64,000 nucleotides of DNA from Hormiphora californensis (Eukaryota; Ctenophora; Tentaculata; Cydippida; Pleurobrachiidae). Each line of letters begins with the position of its first letter. Positions within the stretch are counted from its first letter, which is position 1. The translations under genes were made by a program, and so were the position numbers. Of this stretch, positions 1 to 19,337 are shown piece after piece. The notes beneath the pieces were generated by a model. That model saw nothing but the letters and a program-made list of their open reading frames with translations. It searched no databases and was not told where the DNA came from. The stretch covers positions 7,409,298 through 7,473,297 of the forward strand of contig CM035353.1 in assembly GCA_020137815.1 (NCBI GenBank), given 5' to 3'.

Positions 1-121
1 TCAATAGAGGCAGCATCAATCGTGTGTAAACCTGGTCTGAGAGGGAGACAAATCTAGTTCCCCTACTATTATACTGGGATTAACAAGACAAAGTTAGCTG
101 TATTATAACAGTTCACAAACC

Positions 122-1689
122 TACAAGGTGGGCCACGGATTGTTGGTCATGGTTAGCGAGGTGGTGCGTCAAAACGGTGATAGTTGTGAGAATAAAAATT
201 ATGGGAGCACTCTGGATCAATTCCTTGGTAACTTTTTCTATAATTTTTTGTCAAAAATTCAAAAATTCATTTTTCATTCCTTCATTCATTTCTCGTTCAT
301 TCATGATGTGAGCATCCTAATTTTCCATCATTATGCTATTTTTCTTTGGCTTGAATTTATCTTTCCAATGAGCACCATGAAAATGAAAATGAAGCACCAA
401 GTCACTCAGCAGTTGAGAAAATGTTCATGCATGATTTTGGCTCTTTTTGCGATTTTCAAACAGATGTATCACGGCTACCTTTCGTTCAATCTTCTTAAAA
501 CTTTGGGAAAACATTGGATAAGCAAAGATCTTTGCTCACAAGAAAAATCAAGGCCAAAGGTCAAAGTTCATTTTTCATTTTTGTTAGTTCATTCCGTTCA
601 TTCAGGAACCAACATCACTAAAGTGATGAAAAGGTTTGTGTTTTGTTTGGCCCATGTCCTGCAATGACAGAGAGGTGTAATAGCGTGTTTCCGGGCTAGT
701 TTGTGGGTGTCCATGTGATCATGATGATATCTGACACCTTTTCTGAGCCATGATTAAGGGATTTTCTCAAACTCAAGCATGTAACTTGGTTTTTCTGCGA
801 TTAGTACCGTGCAGAAATGTTATGAGATCTCATAACAACTCAAAAATGATGATTAGCTCAATGAAATGAGTTGATTTATGATGTAATTGTTCGTTTCGTT
901 CAATTTGACATCGGTTTTAATCTTTTCAATCAGAAATCAACTCATTTCATTGAGCTAATCATCATTTTTGATGTGTTATGAGATCTCATAACATTGCTGC
1001 ACGGTACTAATCGCAGAAAAACCAAGTTACATGCTTGAATTTGAGAAAATCCCTTAATTATGGCTCAGAAAAGGTGTCAGATATCATCATGATCACATGG
1101 ACATCCACAAACTAGCCCGGAAACATGTTATTACACCTCTCTGTCATTGCAGGACATGGGCCAAACAAAACCCAAACCTTTTCATCACTTTAGGGATGTT
1201 GGTTCCTGAATGAACGGAATGAACTAACAAAAATGAAAAATGAACTTTGACCTTTGGCCTTGATTTTTCTTGTGAGCAAAGATCTTTGCTTATCCAATGT
1301 TTTCCCAAAGTTTTAAGAAGATTGAACGAAAGGTAGCCGTGATACATCTGTTTGAAAATCGCAAAAAGAGCCAAAATCATGCATGAACATTTTCTCAACT
1401 GCTGAGTGACTTGGTGCTTCATTTTCATTTTCATGGTGCTCATTGGAAAGATAAATTCAAGCCAAAGAAAAATAGCATAATGATGGAAAATTAGGATGCT
1501 CACATCATGAATGAACGAGAAATGAATGAAGGAATGAAAAATGAATTTTCGAATTTTTGACAAAAAATTATGGAAAAAGTTACCAAGGAATTGATCCAGA
1601 GTGCTCCCATAATTTTTATTCTCACAACTATCACCGTTTTGACGCACCACCTCGCTAACCATGACCAACAATCCGTGGCCCACCTTGTA
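122..1689. mobile_element. Foldback palindrome (about 1.57 kb, TA-flanked)
   Basis: The left arm (from 122, beginning TACAAGGTGGGCC) is repeated in reverse complement ending at 1689, with arms of roughly 700-750 bp, only scattered mismatches and a short spacer near 880-940. Each arm contains an almost identical open frame of about 180 codons, on plus near 128-667 and on minus near 1144-1690. The mirrored reading is a by-product of the palindrome. TA lies at both ends, compatible with a TA-targeting transposon, but no transposase is visible. It is best read as a non-autonomous foldback element or a very recent inverted duplication. Confidence 0.8.
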
Positions 1690-2918
1690 TATAGCAGCAT
1701 AGGTAGCTCTGTATAATAGTACTCGGTAAATATAAGAGGAGCCTGGAGCATAGAACAATTCAGAAGTAGGAAGGCCTTTCCGAATTCCAAGCTTTATACA
1801 GCTCGGATCGGATTTATGTGATCCCATACATACACCTATCAAGTGTCAAAATGCCCCTCAAGTTCCATTCAGTTTTCAATGTAGAGCTGATGTTAGTGTA
1901 ACGGCACACGGGGGAGTTTGTGAGAAAATAACAACGCAACCAGTGATTGTTTATCTAACATCTTACATACACACATGCACCGTACCAACTTTACCATGGG
2001 ATATGATACATGCACTGTACCGTGGGGCAATGGACATGTTATACGGTCGCTTGTAGTGGGAAAAAAGTAATGGAAAACGGAGATACAGTAAGACGACGCA
2101 CAACCGTGACCAATCAGGGCGCTATAAACACATGCACTTTTGCCGCGCGTTATGCAACGTGCGCGTCCCGTTACTGTATTTCCATTACGGTAATACGACT
2201 ACAAGCAGCTCTGTTATACATGGGATTGTCTCTATCATCAGGGGAACCAGGGGAATGGGCCGATGGGGAGGGGGGGGGGGGTAATTGAATTACCTAGGAC
2301 AGCTGCAGGGTTTGATGATACAGCTGGCATTGCAGAGTGGTGATATCGAGGATTTTCACATCTTGTGATCTTTCATGACTTCTTGCGGCGTGGGTCCTGT
2401 GGAGATAGTTTGATAATTCTAAACAGCTATACAAGATCAAGATGATCTAATACTATACAGTATACACACCGTTTTTTAGAGCACATCCATTTTGAGATTC
2501 AGATTGTCCAGATTGTTAGGTATATAACTCATCAGTATGACAGTTTGGAAACCTTGTATCATGGTACCTGTGTCCTGGTTGAAGTGAGGAAATCTGGAGC
2601 TCATGGGACATTGCTAAAACAAGCTGTAAGGATTAACATTGTTCTGTCTGGTCAAACACGTAACATCAAAAAGCTATAAATAACGACGGTTATAAAAGTT
2701 TTCAACACCAAATCAAGGCTATAAAGGATAATAAAAAGTACGCTAACAGAAATAATAACTTAATCAATTTACATATATTCGTGTGCTTGATGGTTGAATT
2801 ATCAAAATCAGCCCATAAAAATCATTAATTCCTCGTGCTTCAAAGTTCAACGGATTATCCAAATAATTATGGGATTATCTTGATATGTAGTTGACAAAAA
2901 GTTCAGCTAGAACTATAT
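1690..2918. other. Gene-free stretch with a small inverted repeat
   Basis: No exon with family resemblance was found. Around 2065-2195 a short inverted repeat pairs a GGAAA...TACAGTAA segment with TTACTGTATTTCC and encloses a GC-rich loop. A G12 run occurs near 2270. The rest is AT-rich and featureless. Confidence 0.4.
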
Positions 2919-3189
2919 GGGTCACCACACACCAAAGTTAAAATTAAAATTAAAATTTTGATTTTAAACCCGCACACACCAGCGGCCGTTAAAATTTCTC
3001 TCCCCATTCTAAAAGTAACAATCTCACGCACGATTTTGACGGTCGCGTTGGATGACAAAATTTTAACACACCGTCAAAATCGCGCGCGAGATTGTTACTT
3101 TTAGAATGGGGGAGAGAAATTTTAACGGCCGCTGGTGTGTGCGGGTTTAAAATCAAAATTTTAATTTTAACTTTGGTGTGTGGTGACCC
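2919..3189. mobile_element. MITE, near-perfect 270-bp palindrome
   Basis: The element starts GGGTCACCACACACC and ends with its reverse complement. The arms pair over most of their length around a centre near 3055, and the trinucleotide TAT flanks both ends. Size, palindromy and a 3-bp flank fit a PIF/Harbinger-type or similar non-autonomous DNA transposon; the superfamily is inference. Confidence 0.7.
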
Positions 3190-4804
3190 TATCTCTGGCC
3201 CATGTCTCCCCCAGAGCTATACCTTCTTTGAGCCCCTAATGAACTGTTTATATACATCGCTCCTACTGTTCCAAACTGTTCCAAACCTGCAGTCTCAATA
3301 AAGCATCACCAGCACACCATGTGTTGTAGGGCAGATCTATCCCCTCCTCCTCCAAAGGGTTTATCAACCAAGTACTGAACGTAGAGAAACATGTCTTCAT
3401 CGTGGTGAGTCTAGATGGGGGAAGTTGCAATAAATATCGCGGTCAAAAACTGGTAATTTCCTCTATCGGGGAAAGATTATTTTCCCGGTAAATTGGGTTT
3501 CCGGTAAATCGGGGCCCGACTGTACAAACTTACTTCGTAGATATCGTTAACCACTGTTGTTATCGTTTCTTCAGAACTTAAACTTCCTAGACAAGAATTC
3601 ATTAGCCACGGAGTTTTGATAAAAAACCATGGACCGCCAGACCCCTTTTTGGTTCGCAAATTGTTTCGGCAGCGCCAGCCAGATGACCCATGGATTTTTC
3701 ATGACAACGAACAACAAATAATTGTGCCAGTGAGATCTTACCGAATAGAAGTTTTAACGATTCAGATTCCTCCAAATGAAAACCTTGGTCGCCCATCATT
3801 AACTTTACTCTGCATAAAAACTGTCCCACTGAAAGGAGTAATAAAAAGTTACAGTCGGACCCCGATTTACCGTAATTAGCAAGTCGATAGGTTAATTCTA
3901 GTGGTGGCAATTAGTTAATACTGGTAACTAGCAGGAACCGACCGAATCAGGAAATACTGGTCCCTGATTGGCTGATAACCAGTCACGTGACCTACATAAC
4001 GAGTTCTGATTGGTTGTTTACTTGTGTCAGTCGGTTACTGGTAACCAGAAATAAAGTTCGTGTTATGTGACAAATCCTCACCTGTCCATTCTTTGGGGAT
4101 GGCCATCTTGTGAGACTTCAGTGCAATCTGTCGACTTCTCCTTGAGTGTCCAGGTTCAATTATTATCTGTAAAATTAGAAATCAGCTATAACTTAGTTCA
4201 CATGTGATGGTAATATTTGATTGATTTCATAGTAATAATCCCTAACGATATTTCTCTAACATACGGGAAGGTAGCTGGGTCTGTTTCTCCTCACTGAATC
4301 AGCTGAGCTCTTCCTGTACTCAAAGGGTCGGGAATTCTTGTACGAGCTACTCCATGCCGACATGCTAACTGTTAAAAGAGGGGGTTTTCCAAAAACAAAG
4401 AAACGGTTTTAACATATCAACATTGGTGTTGAATCATAATAAGAGAGGTAAATTTACAGACGGCAGACGCGTTTACAAGATATTATATACCGGTATAAAT
4501 CACACACGATGTCCAAAGAAGTTATCCGGGTACATGGTCAGTTTTTAATAAAAGCAACAAAAATTCTGCCCCGCGAGAAAAGCTGATTCTTTAGAATTCA
4601 AATCTACCTGTATTTTCATAATAGTCTTTAATTATTTAATCCATCTAAATATGTCCCATATATTACACAAAGTCGACCGATTACTGTTATACAGGAGTGA
4701 TTAAAAGAATTAAGATTTTAAATCTGATACACACACACAACAAACAAACAAACAAACACTTATTAACAGCAATCAATCAAATTGTCCTGACCAATTAGTA
4801 GGTT
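3190..4804. repeat. Gene-free stretch with dispersed repeat fragments
   Basis: A repeated motif around CCCGGTAAATCGGGG...CCGACTGTAC occurs near 3461-3525, inverted near 3850-3875, and again at 4930-4998 just outside this stretch in GABARAP intron 3. The first two face each other and may be the ends of a decayed transposon of about 400 bp. A run of ACAAACAA repeats lies at 4735-4757. No gene was recognised. Confidence 0.4.
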
Positions 4805-10478
<5,674 letters not shown>

Positions 10479-11557
10479 CTACTTCAAGATCTCTTCAAAC
10501 TCGTTCAGTAAGTCATCCTCATCCTCGAATAGTAGGGAGACATCATCACGTTTAGTATGAGAGGTGGGGGCTGCATCTAGAGCAGCGTTCAACAGTTCCA
10601 ACTCCCGGTCAAAGTCGTCTAGTTCAGTGTTGGTGGTACTGTAGGAAATGGGATGTTAGATTTGGGGTTTTAGAGTGGTTATGTAGGAAATGGGATGTTA
10701 GATTTGGGGTTTTAGAGTGGTTATGTAGGAGTGGGATGATAGATATTGGGGATTAGAGGATTATAGGTTAGAGAAAACTGAAAAGCCAAAAAAAGTGTAG
10801 ATAATGATACGTACCTTTGAGGGGTAGGAACAGAGGTTGTAGTTTGTGGAATGGGATTGCAGACAGCAGATTTAGTAGCTCCAGACACCATTGTGGTGGT
10901 CGGTGCTGTATTGGGTTGTTGAGTGGGCTTCACTGCTTTCTTTATCCTGATCTTCTTGACAACCCTCGGTTTAACTACAGCTCGTTTATTGGTAGTTGGT
11001 TTAGGGGCAGGTGCCACTTTGTTTTCTGGTTTTGTTATGGGTTGTGTGACAGGTGGTGGAGCGCTATTTGCCCGAACTGACTTTAGATCCACGACATGTT
11101 TTGTTCTTATTACAGTGGTGTTGGTTTTGGGTTCCTCTTGTTGTGGTTTACTAGCGAATGGGTTCAATCCCTTCACCTTGGGTTCCTCTTGCTGCGGTTT
11201 ACTAGCGAATGGGTTTAGTCCCTTCACCTAGAAGGGGGTGGGGGTTAAATTTAGGTGCCGGCAGGCACCTCCGACCCGAAGAAAACAGAAAAAACGAAAA
11301 AAAAAATTTTTGCCCCTGCACCAAATCCAAAAAGTGACGGCCCTATTTAGGTGCCGGCAGGCACCTCCGACCCGAAGAAAACAGAAAAAACGAAAGAAAA
11401 AAAAAATTTTGCCCCTGCACCAAATCCAAAAAGCCGGCCCTATTTAGGTGCCGGCAGGCACCTCCGACCCGAAGAAAACAGAAAAAAACGAAGAAAAAAA
11501 AATTTTTGCCCCTGCACCAAATCCAAAAAGCCGGCCCTATATATACAAACGTAGGTC

Positions 11558-11590
<33 letters not shown>

Positions 11591-13096
11591 GGCAAATTTC
11601 AGGCAGCGATTGTGGCCACATTTTTTGAGATATCGACCTGAAATTTTGTAGGCGTGTTCTAGTAGTATAACTACGTGTCATAACGTGGCCGGATTTTTGA
11701 TTTTTTGCCTAATTAATTAATTATAGGTAATTAAAAAGTAGCCCCTGCACCGTGCCCCTGAGCATGGGGTGTTCTGTCCCCTGGGCATTGCCCCTGAGCC
11801 GAAATTATCTCCCGATCTGCTTGAAATATCGACTTGAAACTTTGTAGGAATGCTCTTCAAGCATAAAAAATGATCTACAAAAAGTTAGAATAGTCAAAAT
11901 TAAGTAATCAATGAGTTATAGGCATGCAAAAATGGACATTTCTGGTGCCCCTGAATTTTGCCCCCGAGCATTTGAAAAAACTGCCCCTGGGCAATTTTAA
12001 AATTCAAATTGTGGCCACACTGTTTGACATATCGATCTAAAACTTTGTAGGCATGTTCTAGTGGTATAACTAAGAGTCACCACGGAGCCTGATTTTTGAT
12101 TTTTTACTTAATTAATTAATTATAAGCAATTAAAATTTTAAAATTGCCCTCGCACTAACAAAAGTGGCCCAGGGGCACCTGAGCCGCAATTATCTCCCGA
12201 TCTGCTTGAAATATCGACTTGAAACTTTGTAGGAATGCTCTTCAAGCATATAGAAAGGTCTACAAAAGGTGGGAATATTCAAAATTAATTATCCAATTAA
12301 TTATAAGCAATTAAAAAATGGACATTTTTCTGGTGCCCCTGAGCATTGCCCCTGAGCATTTGAAAATATTTTCCGTTCTGCTATAAATAACGGCCTAAAA
12401 TTTTGCAGTAATGTAGTTCAAGCATATAGAAAGGTCTACAAAAAATGGGAATATTCAAAATTGATTATCAAATTAATTATAAGCAATTAAAAAAATGTGC
12501 AGTGGCAGTGCAGGGGCAAAAAAATTAAGCATATATATATGGCGGGAAAATATTTTGGCGGGAAACCGAAAAAGCCCAATAAGCCAAGAACGGGGTGGGG
12601 CCAAGGTCTGGCCCACTAGCTTTTGATCACCTCATCGAGCCCGATCGAACGCGACCAATGTCGACCTCCCACGACGACCTAAACCCCTAATCCCACGTGG
12701 TGCCAGCCAACCGCCAGCCAAACGGAAAAATCTAGTGATCCTCTATCAGCTGGTATCAAAATCTAAGCTCTAAGTGACCAGGAACTGGCATTATTAGTGC
12801 TAATTGGCGATAACGTCATAAATCACATAATTACGACTAATTAGTGAACCGGGGGTGGTAGAGACCTGTGGGATGGTACTTTGGACTTTTTATAGAGTCC
12901 CTAATCATATCAGAAAGTCAAATTTAAAATTCCAGACCCAACTTCCCACAACCGACCCTACTATGTATAATAAACAGGCCGCTGCGCATCAAAAAATATT
13001 TTAACAGCTTGAAGGTTGCTGTTTCGACGAATCTCCCAACTTCGGGTCGGACGAGGGGAAGCTTGCCTTTTGCGATCATATATACAAACGTAGGTC

Positions 13097-13128
<32 letters not shown>

Positions 13129-14637
13129 TGGGGGGGGGGTGGCAAATTTCAGGCAGCGATTGTGGCCACATTTTTTGAGATATCGACCTGAAATTTTGTA
13201 GGCGTGTTCTAGTAGTATAACTACGTGTCATAACGTGGCCGGATTTTTGATTTTTTGCCTAATTAATTAATTATAGGTAATTAAAAAGTAGCCCCTGCAC
13301 CGTGCCCCTGAGCATGGGGTGTTCTGTCCCCTGGGCATTGCCCCTGAGCCGAAATTATCTCCCGATCTGCTTGAAATATCGACTTGAAACTTTGTAGGAA
13401 TGCTCTTCAAGCATAAAAAATGATCTACAAAAAGTTAGAATAGTCAAAATTAAGTAATCAATGAGTTATAGGCATGCAAAAATGGACATTTCTGGTGCCC
13501 CTGAATTTTGCCCCCGAGCATTTGAAAAAACTGCCCCTGGGCAATTTTAAAATTCAAATTGTGGCCACACTGTTTGACATATCGATCTAAAACTTTGTAG
13601 GCATGTTCTAGTGGTATAACTAAGAGTCACCACGGAGCCTGATTTTTGATTTTTTACTTAATTAATTAATTATAAGCAATTAAAATTTTAAAATTGCCCT
13701 CGCACTAACAAAAGTGGCCCAGGGGCACCTGAGTCGCAATTATCTCCCGATCTGCTTGAAATATCGACTTGAAACTTTGTAGGAATGCTCTTCAAGCATA
13801 TAGAAAGGTCTACAAAAGGTGGGAATATTCAAAATTAAGTAATCAATGAGTTATAAGCAATTAAAAAATGGACATTTTTATGGTGCCCCTGAGCATTGCC
13901 CCTGAGCATTTGAAAATATTTTCCGTTCTGCTATAAATAACGGCCTAAAATTTTGCAGTAATGTAGTTCAAGCATATAGAAAGGTCTACAAAAAGTGGGA
14001 ATATTCAAAATTGATTATCAAATTAATTATAAGCAATTAAAAAAATGTGCAGTGGCAGTGCAGGGGCAAAAAAAATAAAGCATATATATGGCGGGAAAAT
14101 ATTTTGGCGGGAAACCGAAAAAGCCCAATAAGCCAAGAACGGGGTGGGGCCAAGGTCTGGCCCACTAGCTTTTGATCACCTCATCGAGCCCGATCGAACG
14201 CGATGTCGACCTCCCACGACAACCTAAACCCCTAATCCCACGTGGTGCCAGCCAACCGCCAGCCAAACGGAAAAATCTAGTGATCCTCTATCAGCTGGTA
14301 TCAAAATCTAAGCTCTAAGTGACCAGGAACTGGCATTATTAGTGCTAATTGGCGATAACGTCATAAATCACATAATTACGACTAATTAGTGAACCGGGGG
14401 TGGTAGAGACCTGTGGGATGGTACTTTGGACTTTTTATAGAGTCCCTAATCATATCAGAAAGTCAAATTTAAAATTCCAAACCCAACTTCCCACAACCGA
14501 CCCTACTATAATAAACAGGCCGCCGCGCATCAAAAAATATTTTAACAGCCTGAAGGTTGCTGTTTCGACGAATCTCCCAACTTCGGGTCGGACGAGGGGA
14601 AGCTTGCCTTTTGCGATCATATATACAAACGTAGGTC

Positions 14638-14670
<33 letters not shown>

Positions 14671-16269
14671 GGGCAAATTTCAGGCAGCGATTGTGGCCAC
14701 ATTTTTTGAGATATCGACCTGAAATTTTGTAGGCGTGTTCTAGTAGTATAACTACGTGTCATAACGTGGCCGGATTTTTGATTTTTTGCCTAATTAATTA
14801 ATTATAGGTAATTAAAAAGTAGCCCCTGCACCGTGCCCCTGAGCATGGGGTGTTCTGTCCCCTGGGCATTGCCCCTGAGCCGAAATTATCTCCCGATCTG
14901 CTTGAAATATCGACTTGAAACTTTGTAGGAATGCTCTTCAAGCATAAAAAATGATCTACAAAAAGTTAGAATAGTCAAAATTAAGTAATCAATGAGTTAT
15001 AGGCATGCAAAAATGGACATTTCTGGTGCCCCTGAATTTTGCCCCCGAGCATTTGAAAAAACTGCCCCTGGGCAATTTTAAAATTCAAATTGTGGCCACA
15101 CTGTTTGACATATCGATCTAAAACTTTGTAGGTATGTTCTAGTGGTATAACTAAGAGTCACCACGGAGCCTGATTTTTGATTTTTTACTTAATTAATTAA
15201 TTATAAGCAATTAAAATTTTAAAATTGCCCTCGCACTAACAAAAGTGGCCCAGGGGCACCTGAGTCGCAATTATCTCCCGATCTGCTTGAAATATCGACT
15301 TGAAACTTTGTAGGAATGCTCTTCAAGCATATAGAAAGGTCTACAAAAGGTGGGAATATTCAAAATTAAGTAATCAATGAGTTATAAGCAATTAAAAAAT
15401 GGACATTTTTATGGTGCCCCTGAGCATTGCCCCTGAGCATTTGAAAATATTTTCCGTTCTGCTATAAATATCGACTTGAAACTTTGTAGGAATGCTCTTC
15501 AAGCATATAGAAAGGTCTACAAAAAGTGGGAATATTCAAAATTAACTATCCAATTAATTATAAGCAATTAAAAAAATGTGCAGTGGCAGTGCAGGGGCAA
15601 AAAAATAAAGCATATATATGGCGGGAAAATATTTTGGCGGGAAACCGAAAAAGCCCAATAAGCCAAGAACGGGGTGGGGCCAAGGTCTGGCCCACTAGCT
15701 TTTGATCACCTCATCGAGCCCGATCGAACGCGACCAATGTCGACCTCCCACGACGACCTAAACCCCTAATCCCATGTGGTGCCAGCCAACCGCCAGCCAA
15801 ACGGAAAAATCTAGTGATCCTCTATCAGCTGGTATCAAAATCTAAGCTCTAAGTGACCAGGAACTGGCATTATTAGTGCTAATTGGCGATAACGTCATAA
15901 ATCACATAATTACGACTAATTAGTGAACCGGGGGTGGTAGAGACCTGTGGGATGGTACTTTGGACTTTTTATAGAGTCCCTAATCATATCAGAAAGTCAA
16001 ATTTAAAATTCCAGACCCAACTTCCCACAACCGACCCTACTATAATAAACAGGCCGCCGCGCATCAAAAAATATTTTAACAGCCTGAAGGTTGCTGTTTC
16101 GACAAATCTCCCAACTTCGGGTCGGACGAGGGGAAGCTTGCCTTTTGCGATCTAATTTAGGTGCCGGCAGGCACCTCCGACCCGAAGAAAACAGAAAAAA
16201 CGAAAAAAACAAAAATTTTGCCCCTGCACCAAATCCAAAAAGCCGGCCCTATATATACAAACGTAGGTC

Positions 16270-16302
<33 letters not shown>

Positions 16303-18943
16303 GGGCAAATTTCAGGCAGCGATTGTGGCCACATTTTTTGAGATATCGACCTGAAATTTTGTAGGCGTGTTCTAGTAGTATAACTACGTGTCATAACGTG
16401 GCCGGATTTTTGATTTTTTGCCTAATTAATTAATTATAGGTAATTAAAAAGTAGCCCCTGCACCGTGCCCCTGAGCATGGGGTGTTCTGTCCCCTGGGCA
16501 TTGCCCCTGAGCCGAAATTATCTCCCGATCTGCTTGAAATATCGACTTGAAACTTTGTAGGAATGCTCTTCAAGCATAAAAAATGATCTACAAAAAGTTA
16601 GAATAGTCAAAATTAAGTAATCAATGAGTTATAGGCATGCAAAAATGGACATTTCTGGTGCCCCTGAATTTTGCCCCCGAGCATTTGAAAAAACTGCCCC
16701 TGGGCAATTTTAAAATTCAAACTGTGGCCACACTGTTTGACATATCGATCTAAAACTTTGTAGGCATGTTCTAGTGGTATAACTAAGAGTCACCACGGAG
16801 CCTGATTTTTGATTTTTTACTTAACTAATTAATTATAAGCAATTAAAATTTTAAAATTGCCCCCGCACTAACAAAAGTGGCCCAGGGGCACCTGAGTCGC
16901 AATTATCTCCCGATCTGCTTGAAATATCGACTTGAAACTTTGTAGGAATGCTCTTCAAGCATATAGAAAGGTCTACAAAAGGTGGGAATATTCAAAATTA
17001 AGTAATCAATGAGTTATAAGCAATTAAAAAATGGACATTTTTATGGTGCCCCTGAGCATTGCCCCTGAGCATTTGAAAATATTTTCCGTTCTGCTATAAA
17101 TATCGACTTGAAACTTTGTAGGAATGCTCTTCAAGCATATAGAAAGGTCTACAAAAAGTGGGAATATTCAAAATTGATTATCAAATTAATTATAAGCAAT
17201 TAAAAAAATGTGCAGTGGCAGTGCAGGGGCAAAAAATAAAGCATATATATGGCGGGAAAATATTTTGGCGGGAAACCGAAAAAGCCCAATAAGCCAAGAA
17301 CGGGGTGGGGCCAAGGTCTGGCCCACTAGCTTTTGATCACCTCATCGAGCCCGATCGAACGCGACCAATGTCGACCTCCCACGACGACCTAAACCCCTAA
17401 TCCCACGTGGTGCCAGCCAACCGCCAGCCAAACGGAAAAATCTAGTGATCCTCTATCAGCTGGTATCAAAATCTAAGCTCTAAGTGACCAGGAACTGGCA
17501 TTATTAGTGCTAATTGGCGATAACGTCATAAATTACATAATTACGACTAATTAGTGAACCGGGGGTGGTAGAGACCTGTGGGATGGTACTTTGGACTTTT
17601 TATAGAGTCCCTAATCATATCAGAAAGTCAAATTTAAAATTCCAGACCCAACTTCCCACAACCGACCCTACTATAATAAACAGGCCGCCGCGCATCAAAA
17701 AATATTTTAACAGCCTGAAGGTTGCTGTTTCGACGAATCTCCCAACTTCGGGTCGGACGAGGGGAAGCTTGCCTTTTGCGATCATAGTTTAACATCCAGA
17801 GGACATACCTTGACGGGTAATTCATTGAACTTATTTAAAGTGTGGTTTTGGAGCAGTAGAGGGGGTGAATAGTGAGACTTTACTTACCTGTTTACTGGTA
17901 TTTGCAGACTGCTGCACAGCACGTAGAGCGGCACTAAACACCTGTTGTGCTGGTGTCTCCGAATTGTACACTATTTTTCGTTTAGGTTTGCGTTTTATAA
18001 CAGCCTCCTCAGCAGTTTTCTCTGTTGTATCTTGTTTTGTGTCTTCAGTCGCTTCAGGTGGGTTGGTAGTGGTAGTGGCGTCCTGGGAAGGATGGTTGGG
18101 TGTTAGTAACAAACTACACTTTGTGTTAACAATGATAGAGTATCAACTCCCCAGACCCTAGTACCAACTCCTTGTTATGTTCTAACTAGGTCTAGCTAGG
18201 CAACCAACTCCCAGTACTAACCTCAAAGCAGAACTCATCACACTTTTCAGGGGTCTTCAAACACTCTGCTTCCTCTTGTTCTGGCGTCCCAGGGGTCGAT
18301 AAATCATCTGAAAATAGGGAATTATGATGATGAATGTGAGCCATTTCCTGCTGCTTCCTAATTTAGCATCACATGACAGCCCTCACCATCATGACTGATA
18401 TACAATGCGCGGCGCGCTGTCTTTCAAATGCTAACAACAGTTGGATTAGCAAAGAGAGCAGCGAGCATTTCGAGCAATCGCCACACAGAAAGATGAGAAT
18501 TTGTTCATTCAGGAATCTGTTGAAAATAACCAAACAACACGGAACAACCTAACAAAGTTAATACACACCTTCCCCTCCCTCCCCAGCAGCTTGACGTTCC
18601 AGCTTCCTCAACTTTTTAGATTCCCTCCGATCCCGTCTCTCCTGTTTTTCCTGTCTTCGCAGCTGTTTTAACCTTCTACGTTCCATCTTTAACAGCTTCT
18701 TTTCGTTCGACTGTGCAAGGGAATGTGAAGTTTTAGTATTGGAAAATCCAGTACAATTCTTCCCTTAATTAGTGGTCATAACTGAATCACTTTTGAAGAA
18801 AGAATTTAATTTATTCCATTTTCGGAGCGCCTACCTTTTTATTGTTGATGGTGAATGTTAGACTGGGTTCAGCTGACGGTTCAGATAGGACCTCCCTTTC
18901 ATCTTCATCATCTTCCCCGCTGTACCTGTTGGTAGTCTGGTTA

Positions 18944-19018
<75 letters not shown>

Positions 19019-19130
19019 CTCTCTATCTCTCGTCTCTCTCTTCTCTCTTCTCTCTCTCTCTCTACCTCTCCCTCTCTCTCTCTCTCTCTCTATCTCTATC
19101 TCCTTCCCTTCTCTCTCTCTCTCTCTCTCG

Positions 19131-19187
<57 letters not shown>

Positions 19188-19248
19188 CTCTCCTTCTCAT
19201 CTCCTCTCTCTCTCTCTCTCGTCTCTCTCGTCTCTCTCTCTCTCTCTC

Positions 19249-19282
<34 letters not shown>

Positions 19283-19296
19283 TCTCTCCTCTCTCT

Positions 19297-19337
<41 letters not shown>

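Noticed and set aside
128-1842. Two near-identical proteins of about 180-230 codons on opposite strands
   Set aside because: They mirror each other because they lie in the arms of a palindrome; the composition is low-complexity Phe/His-rich with no family resemblance.
11343-16394. Pro- and Gly-run open frames within the satellite
   Set aside because: They exist only because poly-G or poly-C tracts lack stops; frames differ between units and include no conserved domain.
11538-17785. Tandem Helitron interpretation of the array
   Set aside because: No consistent TC start, CTRR end with hairpin, or Rep/helicase remnant could be located at unit borders.
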